NCBI GenBank assembly: GCA_963920705.1
Contig: OY987236.1
Location: 9,348,190 to 9,412,189 of the forward strand
Source: Odiellus spinosus
Taxonomy: Eukaryota; Arthropoda; Arachnida; Opiliones; Phalangiidae
Direction: 5' to 3'
Length of the DNA: 64,000 bases
Notes under the pieces: model-generated
The model's input: the letters and a program-made list of their open reading frames with translations, nothing else
Database searches by the model: none
Told to the model about the DNA's origin: nothing
In this document: piece after piece, positions 24,043 through 38,400 of the stretch
How positions within the stretch are numbered: position 1 is the stretch's first letter
Layout of the letters: every line of letters begins with the position of its first letter
Made by a program: the position numbers and the translations under genes

Positions 24043-24488
24043 TAAATCGAACCGTGATAGTCAGGTTGAAAAGGAGCGTGTGTTTGCTCGAAAGATTCCC
24101 CAAAAATAAACGTAAACCGAAAATAGATTGAAAACAAAATTACTAAGAAATGAATTAGGAATTTGATTTAAAATTATTTTACTTTCCCTTTTTAAAAAAA
24201 ATAAGTAAGAGTGACGTAGGAAATAGATTCTCCTATTTTGTTTTACTTTAGCCTCGTTTTACAAACAATAGAACGACAGCAAGATCCGTGGCTTCACTTC
24301 CAATATTTTAGGTTGACTAGAGGAAGACAAGACCCCCTATTTTTATATAAAAAATGTTCATTCGCGTTCGAAACCAACGTAATAAGTCCTAGACTTACAA
24401 TACAACCTTTTTAAAATTGTAATTTTTCTCTTGTAAAATCAGTATTACCTTCATTACATGTGTTTCCTCGAACGAAATTTTACAAGAA
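24043..24488. other. Non-coding tract left of the LINE insertion
   Basis: AT-rich, no recognised gene or repeat. It ends at the target-site duplication of the retrotransposon. Confidence 0.
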
Positions 24489-24497
24489 CCTTAGAAC
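24489..24497. repeat. LINE target-site duplication, copy 1
   Basis: CCTTAGAAC, identical to 25077-25085, lies directly beyond the 3' tail of the minus-strand retrotransposon. Confidence 0.
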
Positions 24498-25076
24498 CGT
24501 TGAATGAATGCTGAATGAATGAATGCTTTATTTACTTTTCCCTGAGGAATCCCTTTTGTATCAGGGAGGAGCATAGCTCACAAGTTACATGGTTAAATAT
24601 TTAAAACAATAAAATCATTATATACAAGATATAATACAACGATGGCAACAGCATTAGTATGAGAGGTATAGTTTTTGATGTACATGACAAGGACCGATTT
24701 ACGTGTTTTTTTTTTGTTTTTTGTTTTTTTGTTTTGTTTGTTTGTTTATTTGCTTTTGTTTCACTATTGTTGCTGTTTACACTTTTGGCGAAGGTTTCTC
24801 CAATTGAGAAGCAGTGCCTGTGTGGAGTGAATGTTCTCCCAGTTTAGAGGCGCATCGGCGAGTAAACTCAAACGACTGCGGAACTCAGCATCCTCGGACA
24901 TTTGCAGGGCCAATGGAGCGCGCCATTGTGCCAAGCTTGGGCAACGCATAAGGACATGGAAGATGTCCTCCACATAATCCTCGCACAGCGGGCACTCCGG
25001 GTTCTCCCCAAACACATCTGCCCCCCGTTTCGCGGTCGGTAGTGCTCCCGTTCTTGCTTGGAAGTATAGGCCACTC
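24498..25076 (-). mobile_element. 5'-truncated non-LTR retrotransposon (LINE)
   Basis: A 579-bp insertion, transcribed leftward, carries the last part of a reverse transcriptase ORF, a 3' UTR, AATAAA (24532-24527) and a tail of ATTC repeats (CATTCATTCATTCAG). It is bounded by 9-bp direct repeats CCTTAGAAC at 24489-24497 and 25077-25085. The 5' edge falls exactly after the second repeat, inside coding sequence. That is the hallmark of target-primed reverse transcription with 5' truncation. The intact tail, exact duplication and open frame suggest a fairly recent insertion. The clade (I, R1, CR1, Jockey or similar) cannot be fixed from this fragment. Confidence 0.
24764..25076 (-). pseudogene. 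C-terminal end of a LINE reverse transcriptase ORF
   Basis: About 103 codons are open from the truncation point to TAG. The frame contains YFQARTGALPTAKRG, then the zinc-knuckle ECPLCEDYVEDIFHVLMRCP, with CX2CX8HX4C spacing. This knuckle is typical of the region after the reverse transcriptase (or RNase H) domain of non-LTR elements, along with the preceding 'RTG' block. Catalytic domains are missing, so the copy is dead. There is no start codon at the truncated edge. The frame has no stops or shifts, in keeping with youth. Confidence 0.
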
Positions 25077-25085
25077 CCTTAGAAC
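25077..25085. repeat. LINE target-site duplication, copy 2
   Basis: CCTTAGAAC, exact match of 24489-24497, directly abuts the 5' truncation point. Confidence 0.
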
Positions 25086-27138
25086 GAGACTATAGGGGAA
25101 AGAAGAGTTTTAGGGGCGCTAGAGAGCGAGCAAGGGGTATTACCTCATCCCCCTGCAGGGCTTTGGCTAGCTGGGGTAATAATAGTAGACAGGGTAGACA
25201 GAAGATATAAAATTCAGTATAAGTTTATAGCGGATACGAAAGTATAGACTTCCTTGTATCTCTTAAGAAACCAAACATATAAATAAATAGGAATCCAGGT
25301 TTGTACTCGCTGAAAATTTAAGCTGATATATCTAACCCAGTTCGGAGCGAGGGGTGCTACGAAAAATGGGTGCACAATAGTATTGCTAGAAGTAGACTAT
25401 CTCCCTTATCGGATGACAAAATAACTTTACAATAGATACGAAGGTATGCTTCCCCGTATTTCTAATATTTTATTAACCTAAATATTAAGGGTGAAAGTAG
25501 GCTTAACTGTATTACACACTCATTTTGAAAAACTTTTTTATATTGAATGCGACGATTGTGTCAACGTTACTTTATAATAGGTACAAAGGTACGTTTCCCC
25601 ATTTTTCTAAAATATTATTACCCTTAATGTAAGTGGGATATAAGATTCTCCGTATTGCACACTCATGTTGATCAATGTTTATTCTATCCCAGTAAGCGTT
25701 TTCAATAGGTATAAAGGCAGATTATGGAGTATTTTAAGGGAAGAGTAGGTTCGGTTTTATGGTATATTCATTTGAAAATTAACCGAAATTGGATCGATAT
25801 TGAAGAAGCAAGCGAGAGAAAAAATATTATCGCAAGTTCAATGGCAACTTTGCTATATTAGTCTTCACTTCTCTAACGATACAACTGTTGATATACAGCG
25901 GATTGATACGAAATGTTAAATTATATAGTATTGAAAGTAGTTCCAATAGGTTATTGTTGTTTAATACAAAATACAGGGGAACTTATTCTTTTTCTTTGGG
26001 GATTCGAGTTAGGGAAATAAGTCTAGGCGTCGGCAACTGAAGGTTTCTTCTTATTAAGATTTCAATCGAAACCTTTTAGATACCCGTTTGACTTTTACTT
26101 TTAAGCAAGCTTGACTCTTTGAAATATTCTTAAGCCTTTTAAAAAAATCGTTATTAGTTAATCTTAAATTTGCTTGTTCAGCTTCTTAAAGGTGTTATAT
26201 AAAGCCATAATCAAGAATTTATCTCATAAGCTTCTATATCTTAGAGTTTTGAAATCTTACCTTTACTGACATTAGGGGCGTTCTGATTGGTTTAAGTCAT
26301 TAAAGGTAGTTGAAAAGGAAAATGAAGTGTTGTGAAGCTGAGACGTCATGTGATTAGTCTGAGGTTCTCCTATTATTGAGAACCAAAATCAGAAAGTTTC
26401 CGATTTTTTAATTCAAGGACACTTCCCGAATGTTTTGCAAACCTGTCTCATTTTTAGAAGAAAAACCAACAAAAAACACCTAATTTTCTTCTTCAGTTTC
26501 TCCTTAATAGGAAATTTTTGTGTTATTTAATTATAATTAATAATTAAGCGTGACAAAGATAGTTAAAGGGTTGGATTGAAATTAATAATATAGAGAGATT
26601 GCAACTTCACTCCCTTCTGATGTTACTTAATATATGTCATCCCCTCTCTGGGTGGATGTACAGTATCCACACGTACAAACACGCCACTCACAAAGGGGTT
26701 CGCGTGACGTTTCATCGTCTTCTAATCCTTCCTAACTGTTAGCTCCCTGCTGTATATACATAAAGAGCTCGGAGGCTAGTGACTTAAAAGCTATGAATAA
26801 ACTTAGTAAAATCAAACCCCGGAAAACTGTTTTCCCCTCCTTATTCCTATCCTACTTCCGTTGCGCCTAATTATATAATATTCTCCGATTGAAACAATGC
26901 ACGCATTAACTTGTCTCAGGGTTTAAGGGTCAGGACATCACGAAGCCGGGGAGGAAAGACAAAGAGAGGAAAAATGTCTAATTTAGACTAAAAGAGGGCG
27001 AAAGGGAAGAATCCTTATGTAATGTTCTTCCCACATTTAAATCAATATTATTCGAAATATTCCGAAATGTTATTGAAGGCGATGCTACTAGCGGAAATTT
27101 ACGCAAGTTTTTTATTTCGTACATAATTTTAACTTTAA
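25086..27138. other. Non-coding tract
   Basis: No exon recognised. It contains an end of the GGCGGATTRATAC family (25896-25945, plus orientation). Blocks near 25430-25470 and 25565-25615 share AATAGRTACRAAGGTAYGYT followed by TCCCC, suggesting an old local duplication of roughly 130 bp. Confidence 0.
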
Positions 27139-27285
27139 CTGGCGCAATTTTATCTTGTACCTCATCTACAATATTTCTCTTGTAGAGAACTCAGTTCTAC
27201 CTTGTATAAGCACAATTGTATCTTGTACATCTTGTACTTGTATGATTGTATCTCGACAAATTGCACGATTTTTTCTCGCACGTTT
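27139..27285. repeat. Imperfect tandem TTGTATCTTGTAC-type repeat
   Basis: Recurring variants of GCACAATTGTATCTTGTAC (GCGCAATTTTATCTTGTAC, GCACAATTGTATCTTGTAC, GCACGATTTTTTCTCGCAC) with CTTGTAC/CTTGTAT words between them. It is a decayed minisatellite. Confidence 0.
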
Positions 27286-30200
27286 TTACCTATTTAGGGT
27301 TAAAAAGTAGATCATATCTTTTCCCTTGACTCACGCCAGGTGTATGCCCGTCGAGTGTAGGGAGAGAGACACGCGTTTTGATCTAATTAAGGAGGGAGGA
27401 GCCAAATCCTCCTCTCTTCCCCAAAATTTGGTTAGTAAAAGAGGACTTTTCTCCCTCACAATTAAAGCCAAAAATATTAACCGCGATGTTAGGCCTAACA
27501 ATATATTGTTTGAGGTTTTTACCCCAAATTGGGTGGGGTTCATCTGATACAATCATTCATCGCGCGAGTCAGTTGTCATGGAAACTATCTCAATCAAATT
27601 AATAATATAACATGAAATATTCGTAATTATGATCACCGGATCTTCTCTCATTTTGCTTGTTATGTGTTTAAAAATCATCTACCCTACATACGAAGTTCAA
27701 GATAATAAAAATGTAATTGAACAGTTCTCGTACAAGATATATTTACATACCAAGGTTTAATAAGAATATTACTGGGGAAATCTAAGCAATAAACAGGTTA
27801 ATTGCATCTTTACTTAACATTAATTAATGTTTCTCGAGAAGACAAAGTGAGACTGCCGCCAAGGCCTATTTTTCTTTATATTTACAATTTTACACCTCTG
27901 GGTTGACACATTCAAAATTAAATGCCGAAAATATGTAGGTTTTATTATTTTCCCATTTGAAGACGTAATTTCTGGTTTTAGTACTTTGTCACGAAAAAGA
28001 AGGCGTGCGAGCGACTATATTACGTGATAGAAGTCTCTAGAATCAATTGTGGTCTTTATAATAACCACGCGATCGTAGTGATGACGAAGTATTGCGGTAT
28101 AGTTCTCAAAATTTACAAAAATGTCTATTCTAAAACATTTATTTTTACTGGTGCTGTAATATATTTTTCTTTGGAATATGTGAATATATTTAACGATCTT
28201 TCCGAAAATGTTACACAAATTCCAATTGGAATAGACTATCTTTAAATAAATGCGCATTTTCAATCTTGATTTAAAACAAGGCGTAAGAGTTTCATTTTGT
28301 CGTGGTAAATTTATAATTACCGGTACAATAACTTCCAAAACATTTGTATAAATTGATCATTTATTGACCCTTTTATTAACCCCATATATAACATATTCAA
28401 TAAATTAAAATCTATACATCAAATCAATAAATGGTAAAACCCAAAAGTTTTGATAAATTATACGAGATTGAGATCACGGTCCCCTTCTGTTATATTGTAT
28501 GATATGATAACTCTTGCCAAGCTTCCAAACTCCCAGAATAAGAGATGGACGTAATAAGTCAGTATAAATGAGCGAACATTTGTAAGCGTTTAACCCAAAT
28601 TCATTTGGACATAACGAGAGGAGCTCTTAGTGAGAATGGGCGACCGGCGAGTCGAGCCGAGTCTGATCTTAATTAAGATAAAAGATTGCTAACGTCGATA
28701 TCATTTTCAGTTGTCAGCGAGTGCGATACCTTCATTACATCTCTATTAGAAACTAAATCAAATGAATCGCGTACCGTTGTACGTGATGAAAACTCGTATA
28801 GATACGTTTATATATTGAAAATGATTCGACAAAGACTACTTTTTATCCTTGAGGTTTAACATTGCGTATCAATACGCATTAGCTTCCCTTATTTTTGCCG
28901 ACTGTTCTTGTCGATATGTATATTATTAATACTAATGTATAACGCGTTTTTAATTATATCTCGATGACAATACTGTTATTTAAAGGGATAGTGGCACGAT
29001 CCGATCAAAACTTGGAACAAAAACATTAACTGTGCGAATCACACAAGTCATGTAGCTTTGACTGTACGTAACTGCATACGTTATTTAATAGCATCGCCAA
29101 AGGCTGTAGTTATGCAATCGTGTAAGCAGTGCATAGATTCTATGGACAAAACCGAGTGTTTTCAAACCATCTAGTTTACCAATTAGATTACAAATTTAAA
29201 TGATAAGTTATGCCGACGTTTACTAAATGAAAATGAATCAAGTTTCTATATTATACAATGTTGCCATTAAGGTTAAGAATTTCGCAATACAAAGGTATTA
29301 ATATATCACAAAAAATGTAGCAAATGCCAATTAAAAAGTGGGTTTAATTTAGGCGAGTGATGTGCTAGTATGGCATCAAATAGTTAAATTTGTAAATTAT
29401 AACATACATTTCTGACGTTAATATATACTTTTTCTTCATCCTTGAAGTGCCTCCTTCACTTCAACATAAAAATATGACTAAAAAAAGTGATACTATCCTT
29501 TTAATATCAGTTTCATGGTCTATATGACTTAACATAGTGTATAGTTCGCCTCAGATTAGATTATATTGCAAACCTTGAATGTTTTCGTATATATCTTCAA
29601 ATGACTGTATGTACCGAATGCAAACGTGTATGCGTGTGGTTTATATGTATATATAAGTAGGGTATGGGAATTAGTCTCTCTAATGGGAAAGTTTAATTGG
29701 GAGTCATGCATGCAGCTTTTAAGCATTCTCATATAACTAACTATTAACGAGTCCAAAGGGATGCGTGTATAATGAGAAACATTTAGGAAAAGAGAAATAT
29801 TCTTTACATTTAATGGTCGAGAAAAATCCCAGAAAGTATATATTTGCAATATGTTATTTTTATTTAGTCAGAAGCCATATTTTACTCTGGGTTCTAAATG
29901 TATCCCAGGACATCATTATTATTATATTATTCCCTTGTCCCTTTTCGATATTAAAATTTACTACACTGTAAAGGTTTCTTTTAGAACTTATTTGATGAGA
30001 GTTTGATGTTTTATCGCAAATATTTAAATTTTTATGAATTATTTTGATAGCGCATACTAAGAAAATTCTAAAGTCGTAGATAAAAAGTAAAATCTGCCTA
30101 TTTTAAAATTATAAAATAAACTATAATTTTCTGATAAGTTTTAAAAATTACTTTTGAATATATTAATTTTACAATAAACAACCCTTCTTTATTACTTCAT

Positions 30201-32440
30201 GCTTCCTTTAATTAGATCTCGTTAATAGTTTTCACTCTGTTTTATAAATACTATTATTCCCATTTTAAAGCTTTGTCCCTTTATCTGAAAGATAAGTTGC
30301 AAATACTAACTTTCCTACTATAATTTAATTTGATACGAGTTATTAATAATTTGTTTAAAGTAAATGAAATTTAAATAAGTCTAGACTCTAAAGTGTCTGA
30401 CCTTTTGATTTATAATTAAAATTAAATTTAATATTTATAGAACGCGTTATAAAACCTAGACGCTCCTAATATGTCCTCAACGAGAATATATTTGTAACTT
30501 GCTCAGAAGTTGATTAGTTACGACGTAATTAAGCTAATTATTTGAATAAGCAATCCAAAGATGAATAATTATTCATGCTTCCACATATCTCTTTTAAAAT
30601 TTCACTTAATTCTCACTACATTAAATTAAAAAATAAAATTATGCCTTTAAAAGCCTGACAGTTTGGTTAAAATTAAAGAGTAAAGAATCATAAATTATCT
30701 AAATCACTTTGTTTTGTTTGGATTCTCCTCTCTAACCGATTGTTGCTTCGATAAACATTAATTTATTTCTGGAAATATTCAAAATCTATTTTTGATACTT
30801 TGGGGTCTTTGCCCCGAAGCACGCAAATCGTTGCGCGAAAGAAAACATAAAGGGGTATCATCGTAAAATATGGATATTATGTTTTCTCTCCCCCGCCTCC
30901 TTTCCTCAAATTTTCCTTCACTTGAAGGAAGAAAGTCGTAAATTTTATTTTTTTATTCTTCTACAGGTGTTTGATAAATTTGTTTAAAAAGAGGTTCTCG
31001 ACTGTGAGAAGGAAAAAAAATGAAAAATCCATTCTCGGGATGAAATTACAAAGATTTGGGGAGGGGGATAGTAATCATCCATCATGAAGTCCGAACGATA
31101 GACTATTACGATGGAATACCCGTGAAAGATTGTTAAATCCACTGTCAAAGCTAGGAACGAAACAGCTAGATCTTTATATTGAATTGGTCTATGCAGAGTA
31201 AGGTTTTTTTTTCGTGTTAAAATGAACATTTGAAAATTACTCTGAGAGGAAAAAAAATTGTTACGCAGAAAGGAGCTAGAGATGACAGTTTTTATAGATT
31301 GGTTGTCCTAAAGACAAATTTCCGTCGAGTTATTAGCTTCTCCTTCAGCGCAACGAGGACACCATTTTTTTAAACCTTTTTAGCATTAATGAAAAATTTA
31401 AATTTATTACCAAGACTTTAAAACACTCTCTAGAAAATACTTTCTATGTACACACGTAATTAGGGCTACGTTATGTTAGTATTTTAAAATTTTTAAAGAC
31501 GGTGAAATAGTGAAATTAGCTTAACCGTTAAAAGAAAATAGGAGTACAATTAGAAATTAAAAAAACAAAATTTCACTAAATTTTAATCAAAAACATTTTA
31601 TTCAAATCTTGAGGAAATATTCAGAATTATAACTAAACTTACATTTTTTTAAAACTTCGAAATTGAAACTAAAATATATAAAACTTTTTGGAATTGCCAA
31701 GAAACTTTTACAATTTTCAAAAATAAATATTTAGGAGATCATAAGAATCTTGGAATCAAGAAATACAAGAATTCCTTTGATTTTTTTCAGCACATGTGCG
31801 TGATTCTGAATTTTTTTGTGGAGTTGAAAAATGACTACCAGAGGAAAATAAGACCCAGGGAGAAGATGAAAAAGTTTCCAACTCAATCAAAAACGCTTGT
31901 CAAGATTCGTGGGTGGGTTTTCAGCCCCTGGGGAGTTCTAAAGATTTAACACCAAAGTCAAAATCATTTTGTGTTTTCTACACGTACAAAGTAAGGCTCT
32001 ATTTCATCTTTGTGATTTATTTAGAATTATTAAAGGAGCCTATATTTCCTATTGGGTGAAAAATGCGCAAACTCCAAGCATATTCTGACCAAGCGTTCTG
32101 ACACTAAAGCCACGCTAAAGCGTATTAGGATTCTAGGAATATCTCTTATCAATCCACGGAAAAAAATATGAAAATAGAGATTTTTCATTCTACCAAACTG
32201 TCTATTTTACTTCCTGAAAGTGTCAAAAATGTTACGAAACTTAGTTTAAGAAATCTCTCTCTGAAGCTTTGAATTATCGGATATATTAAACAAAATTTTA
32301 AGTTTAATATTTAGTGAAATTTGAATTACGTAACGAAATTTCAAGTCTTTGTGTTTGCATAAAACTACTTCATTCATATTAGGTTTTAATATCACATATT
32401 AATCCGCCTAATACTTTAAAACTATCTTAAAAACTACAAT
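27286..32440. other. Non-coding tract
   Basis: About 5 kb with no convincing exon. Pairs of frames on opposite strands (27326-27552, 28015-28338) are mutual shadows without splice signals. It holds a single TTAA-AGGGATA end at 28980, an end of the GGCGGATTRATAC family near 29520-29553 and another near 32385-32415 (both minus orientation). An X-box-like GTTGTCATGGAAAC lies at 27572-27585. Confidence 0.
27572..27585. promoter_or_regulatory. Weak RFX X-box-like motif
   Basis: GTTGTCATGGAAAC matches the X-box consensus with one change in the left half-site. Confidence 0.
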
Positions 32441-35400
32441 TTAAAGGGAGAATGAATCAATGGTATTTTTCTCTATCGATTTATTATCGTTTAAATAGGC
32501 TTAATCCAGTTACTGAAAAATTTGCGAACAAATTTAGGCTAGAAATCAATTTTTAGCTTACTGGAAAAGTAGACTTAATAGGCACCTATGGAGTGTTAAC
32601 CAATCTCCGGCGAATCGCGGGACGTACGCGTGCTTTATTCGGCAAATATTACGTTTCAAACTAGGCATAAGAGACCGGAGACTCGTTATCGGCAAGATAT
32701 CAATCTCCCCATGGATGAGATTAAATTTAGATTAGGCCTATTGCATCAACATGGAATTTATATAGGGATTGATGTTTTACTAATGCATACTTTCTTTAAT
32801 TTAAGATTTACGTTAGAAAAGCAGTTTATAAATTGGAAAATTTGGGCTCTCTAACTTTCCAAGAGATAAAGTCGTGATAAAGTATATTATACACTTTCTA
32901 GAACTATGTCCTCACCCCTCATTTGTATTTAATTAACTCTAATCTATCTTTTATTATTACAATGCTTTTAAAATGAAACTAAATCGTTCTGAAATTTTTA
33001 AGGATCACTATTTTTTTTCTTTAACGAAGTTAGGCTTAAGTAAATAATTCTTCCCATTTTCCATTCCGCGACGCTAAGCCTAAAGAACCACCATTATCTC
33101 GAAAGAGTGTAAGAGGGTATTTCAAGAGAGCAAAGAAAAACATGGCATTCCAAGACCCCTTATAAACTTCTTTTTCTCTTTTCCCTTTTTTTCATCATCT
33201 TCTCTTTCGCGCTTACTCCGCTTAGCTCTCAAAGAAAAACAAAAGAAAGTAAAGATGGTGTGGAAAGAAGCTCTAGATGCTGGAAGAAGAAGAAAAAAAA
33301 CTTTTGATGTATAGCGTAAGCGGGGCCTGGGTGCCAAGGCTTAATAGGAACGTGAAAAGGAAGATCAAGATCATTTTAAATTAGTTCCGTATCCGAATTT
33401 CCCGCCCTTTTAAACACTGAAAGAGTTAGGCTTAGTTCAGTTTTGAATTCAAAGGTTTAAAGTTAAACATTACTAATAAGGTTTAGCTGAGTTAGAAAAG
33501 TGTATCACGAATGGTTTCCTAAATGTACGACAGGTGAAACACATTTACAGGGGCTATGTGAATTAGCATTACATTTTGGCTCTTATATTTTAGAAATGTT
33601 TCAACTGACGTACACCTGTGTTTTTAGAGAAGTATTTAATCGGATATCTTTAGCGCAAAATTTCGGAACTGCGATAAAATTCCAACAGTAACAATCAGAA
33701 AGCAATTTAAAATCATTTAAGTTTCTTTTTCACACTCACTTTCGTAGTCTCATAGGCCTATTTAGAATATACATTTGCAAGGGATGAAAAAAATGTATAG
33801 AAGAAAGAAAAAGTTTCTAGGGATGATTACCCTAGACTCTTTAAACTTATTTTTTTCATGAATATTCGAGGATGAAATATGAATGAAGGATTGTATTGGT
33901 GAAAGGGATAAAGTTTGAAGATGTTAAAAAGTAAAAGTTAAAGCTTTCTTTATTAATTATCAGTTCTCGAATGGAATACTTCTCCGACATCAGTCGGATA
34001 GTTTCGAAGTTTTACTCAACTTCGAAATGATTTTTTTTTTTCTTTCCTTTGAGAGCTAACTGAAGGAATGTTTTTCGCTCTAAAATGATGCTACTGTTTA
34101 TGTTCTGGGGTTTAAAAGGTTGTGTTAATACGTGTTTAAATTGCCTAACCCGTGTCTTATACGCGATCGCCTTTCCCGCTAAAAATACATTTTCTTCAAT
34201 TCCTGTCGACTTTTTCACACGAGCGAAAGCTGACGCGGAATAATATCAAATGTTAAACTTAATGAGGATTAAATATAGTTTTGCAAAATACCATTGGACC
34301 GAGAAAAAAGGCGTTCAACTCAATTTGAGTATGCTATGGATACGAATCTGTTCTGGTCATATTTCGGATTTGAAACCGAGGATCAATTACTTCTACTGTA
34401 TGGTAAACTCAGTGTGGTAGAGAGATAGTACATTTGGAGTATAAGTTTCCGTTCGTTCGACTGATTTATCGTTCAACGTAAAAAAAGAAGAGGATTTTAA
34501 AGAATAAAGCAATTATTTGATGATGAGTCTCCCGGGGTATTAGATAACTCTTGACTCGATAGTTGGAACTATAAGTTCAAGACCAGCGTAGGGTGCGAAA
34601 AGGGGTGAGGTTTGAAATTTAACTCGCGACATTTCGCTTGATTTACGGTCTGCTGGAATGGAGGACTGCTGGGGGCTGTCTTTAAACCATCGTTTGGTAT
34701 CTAATAGGAATTAATAGAACTTTAACTGGAATGAGAAACGATACTATATCATGCAGGAAAGAGTTAAATTGTAGGTCTGGTATACGACTTAGTTTGTTAA
34801 TCAAAAGCTAATGTTTTTAAAGGGGTATTAACTATTTAAAAATATAATATTTCCATTCCAAAAAGCGCTGAATTATACGCATTTCTTCTCTATATTGACC
34901 CTTTGAAACATATTTTTAAAACGTCAATTTAAAATTAAGTTATTAAAAGAACGGATCTGGTTTTTTATAACAGATTAAATATATTAGAAAGTTTAAAGAT
35001 ACGTTTGTTTTTAAGCAAAGTTCTGTCAAATTTATAATTTAGTATTAAATTAACAATCCAATCTGGGAATAGTTTATTTCTAGGTTATTTCATCTAGGCT
35101 TTTAACGTCTATAGTGTGATTTTCTGGCCTAATTAATACATAAATTATATATGAGTTTGTATGCGAGTTTAACAACCGTTTCGCCTCAAAAACAATAAGC
35201 AAATTTACATTTCAATTCCACCTATATCTCATCACAATAGCACACCTTAATTGTTTGATAAAATTACAGTCGCTATTGACCTCCAATTTTACATTTACCA
35301 ACCCTTTAGCATAACCTACTATTATATTCCATTTATACGGATAAGCTTATCAATTCAACAATTAAAAAGACCCCGGGACGTAATCTTCAAAATAAACGCC

Positions 35401-38400
35401 AGCAAAAGGTCCGTGATGTTTATGAATCACGAAACAAAAATTAAAGATTACGTCAACGATTATTACACGCATTGTCAGTATCAGCCCTCCTTTTCTCTAT
35501 ATATATTCTAATCTTTCCTATAGTTTTAACATCGTGTATTAATCCGCCACAGCTTTCGTTACATTGTAAATTTAACTTAAACCGAAAAAAAGTATACCAG
35601 GCAATTTACATATTTGTGGAATTGATCTCATAAATATTTAAATAAAAAACCAGAAAAAAAAAAGCGATTAAACCCTAGAAATTATGGTTATAGGTCACCG
35701 TCAAGCTTAAACTGTCGAATTAAAACACAAAAATGAATGAAATGAGCCATTGTTCTAAAGTTCTGTCTGCATTATGCCTTTTGTATTAAATCGTTTTAAG
35801 CTCCAATGCGTTTTGTGGGAAATTCTACGCGTGATCTAAGCAGGCAACGAAGACGAATGCAGCAATGTTAGGGAGGGGAGAGAAAGTTTGTGAGTTAACT
35901 GCTTAACTCCGGGGATCTGATAGTAAGGAGAAATTACGCAAGAACGTTAAGGTTTTAAATGGTTTACTTCATATCATTTTATTTCAGATAACGTCTATTA
36001 ACAACGAAATATTACAAATTCCAATTTTTTATAACTACTAAATATTTCAAAGTCCGTTTTAATTATGACATAATAGAAACTCATAAATTTTAAAATTATT
36101 AAGATTTAAAATCTCAAGTAGATTTTAAATCTCAAATAATGCTAACAAACCCCCAATTTTTAAAGTCTCAGGTTTTGAACAAGTACTGTATTTAAAATTC
36201 TAATATCATGTACACAAATTCCATGATTTTAAATCACACAGAACACGGATTTTTAAATCTCAGTGTTCCTTTTCTCATAGATTTCAAATTTCAGTAGCCA
36301 AATTACACTACATGTAAAAACTAAGTCTCAGATTAAAATTTTTGTACACATTTTCCCCTAATTGGATGATCCCTTTGAAATTGGCTCATCCTCTAGATAC
36401 GCTTTCCAGTTTCTATTCAATGATTCTATTCAATGTTCGCGCGTGGATAGATAGAGCTCAGGGTGCTCCTTCAGACCAAATGACACAAAAAAGTGTAAAA
36501 GCTCAACGAAGCGTAAAGAAACTCTATAGGAAACCATTAGTAGCGGAAAACGCGTAGGATTTTTACTTTTTTTCGCTGAAAGTTCTCTCCCTAGAGTTAG
36601 AAACAGTTTCAGAATTCATCACGTCCAAAGATATATATCTTCCTTTTCACTTACAATCTAGATATAAAGATATCAAAGCTTAGTTTCTTACTCGCTGAAA
36701 AATGAAACTAAAATCAACTAGGGTTCTTTACGCATCTGTTTCCATTTAATTGGTGCCTAGGAGGATTTTTTTTTTGTTCTCTATCCCACTTTTATGTTTT
36801 TCTCTCGCTAGTACTGAACCACTGAAACCAATGTTATCAAGTTACATCAGAAGAAGTTACATATATACCTAATATCACGTGACAGCTTTCCTTGTCATAT
36901 TTTTTTACTTCCTTAACCGCGAGACATTTGGTTTTCTCTCGTCCGCAATCTGATGTTGTCGTTGAAAGATATGTAATGAGGCGAGGAAAGGTTAGAAAAT
37001 AACCCCTGGCCACCACAGAATAACCTCGACTTTATATTGAAAAGAAGAAAGCTTATTCTGTGGATTTTTTTCAAGGGACTGTAAACTTGCGAAGAGCAAT
37101 GTGTGTTTTGATGTATTTTTCTAATCATGGATGTTCATCATCTAGAGAAACAAATTTTGGCAACTGTCATAAGAAAGGTTTCAATTTTAAATTAATTTTA
37201 TAAAACTAAAAATGAATCATCAGAAATTCAGAATCATTAGTGGAATAATATATCTTAACACACCTGAATGAAAATTTAGGCCTAATTTTGTTCGAAGTCA
37301 ATAAGGCTAAATTTTAAACTGATTGTCTGGGAAATACTTAAGACTTAAAGGATGAAAAAAAGACTTGTTTCCTAAAATAACTAGCGCCTATTTTGTTAGA
37401 CGTAGTGTCAAGCTGCAAAAAAAGCAAAAATTGACCTTCAATTTTTGTTAAATGAAAAAGGGCGAATGTGATAAGTATGTCTACACTCATAGCCCGATTT
37501 ATGGAGGAAAGGTACTACTGCAATTAATTTGATTTAATTTTACATCTAATCCAAAGGTTTTTGAAGAATTAGTAACAGTTTCCATAATAAAAATATGAAA
37601 CTTTTCTTATGATTCAAAAATTTAGGCCAAGTTTTGCACAATCTAAGTTTCTATATTAAAGTTTATTGTCTTCTAAATTTTCCAATTTAAGTTCAAGTAA
37701 AATAATGAAGTCTATAATTTAAGAACTATTTATGAACTTCACTGTCTCTTTGGTAAAACAATTTCATTGTAATTGGTTCGCGCTTTTTTTCCCGCGAAAA
37801 CTATCTAACGTAACTCCCTTCAAACTTTTTATGCCTAATTAAACTCGTAGAAGCGTACGTATCGCGAAAAAGTTGTACGTATGTCCGCAAATAAACACCA
37901 CCCCGAAAAATGACGAATAAGCTTGGTTAAAAGATGAGGAAGCGAAAACATAAAAAACATCAGAGCTCAGCCTAAATTGGTAAACGAGCGCTAATTAACG
38001 CCATAGCATGAACTTGATGACCGAAACTAATTGTCTTTCGTGTTTTCGAGGATCGCGCGAGAAAGAATGTTAGGCCTATATACCAACCCTCGCGGCACTG
38101 ATGATCCGATGTTGTCTTTATTAAATTAGTTTTCTATCGATCAACTCTAGAGTTTAGATTCAGGTTTACCGGTTCGATAAAAAGTATTGTGTTTTCGTCA
38201 AAATAAAAATTGCACCTCCCCTTTTCATTTCTAGTCGTTTTAATAAACTTGTGCGCAACTTTTATTTTTTATCGCGAACGTTACGTCATTAAGTAAGATC
38301 TCCTCTTAAGTACGCGACACAATTTTAACAACAAATCTTCGATATTTGTTTTTATCGTCTGTTGACGAGGTATAGTTTGTCAAAATTGTGTGGACTTGAT

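Noticed and set aside
24868-25074. Second minus-strand frame overlapping the LINE fragment
   Set aside because: The overlapping frame with the CX2CX8HX4C knuckle is the real one.
27326-27552. Long frames on both strands over the same bases
   Set aside because: Mutual shadows without homology or splice context.
16605-33560. Shared ACA(C/T)TTTACAGGGGCT block at 16.6 and 33.5 kb considered as a transposon family
   Set aside because: Similarity covers only about 25 bases by eye and no ends were found.
34555-34610. AAGTTCAAGACCAG considered as a tRNA or SINE B-box
   Set aside because: No matching A-box at proper distance and no other copies seen.
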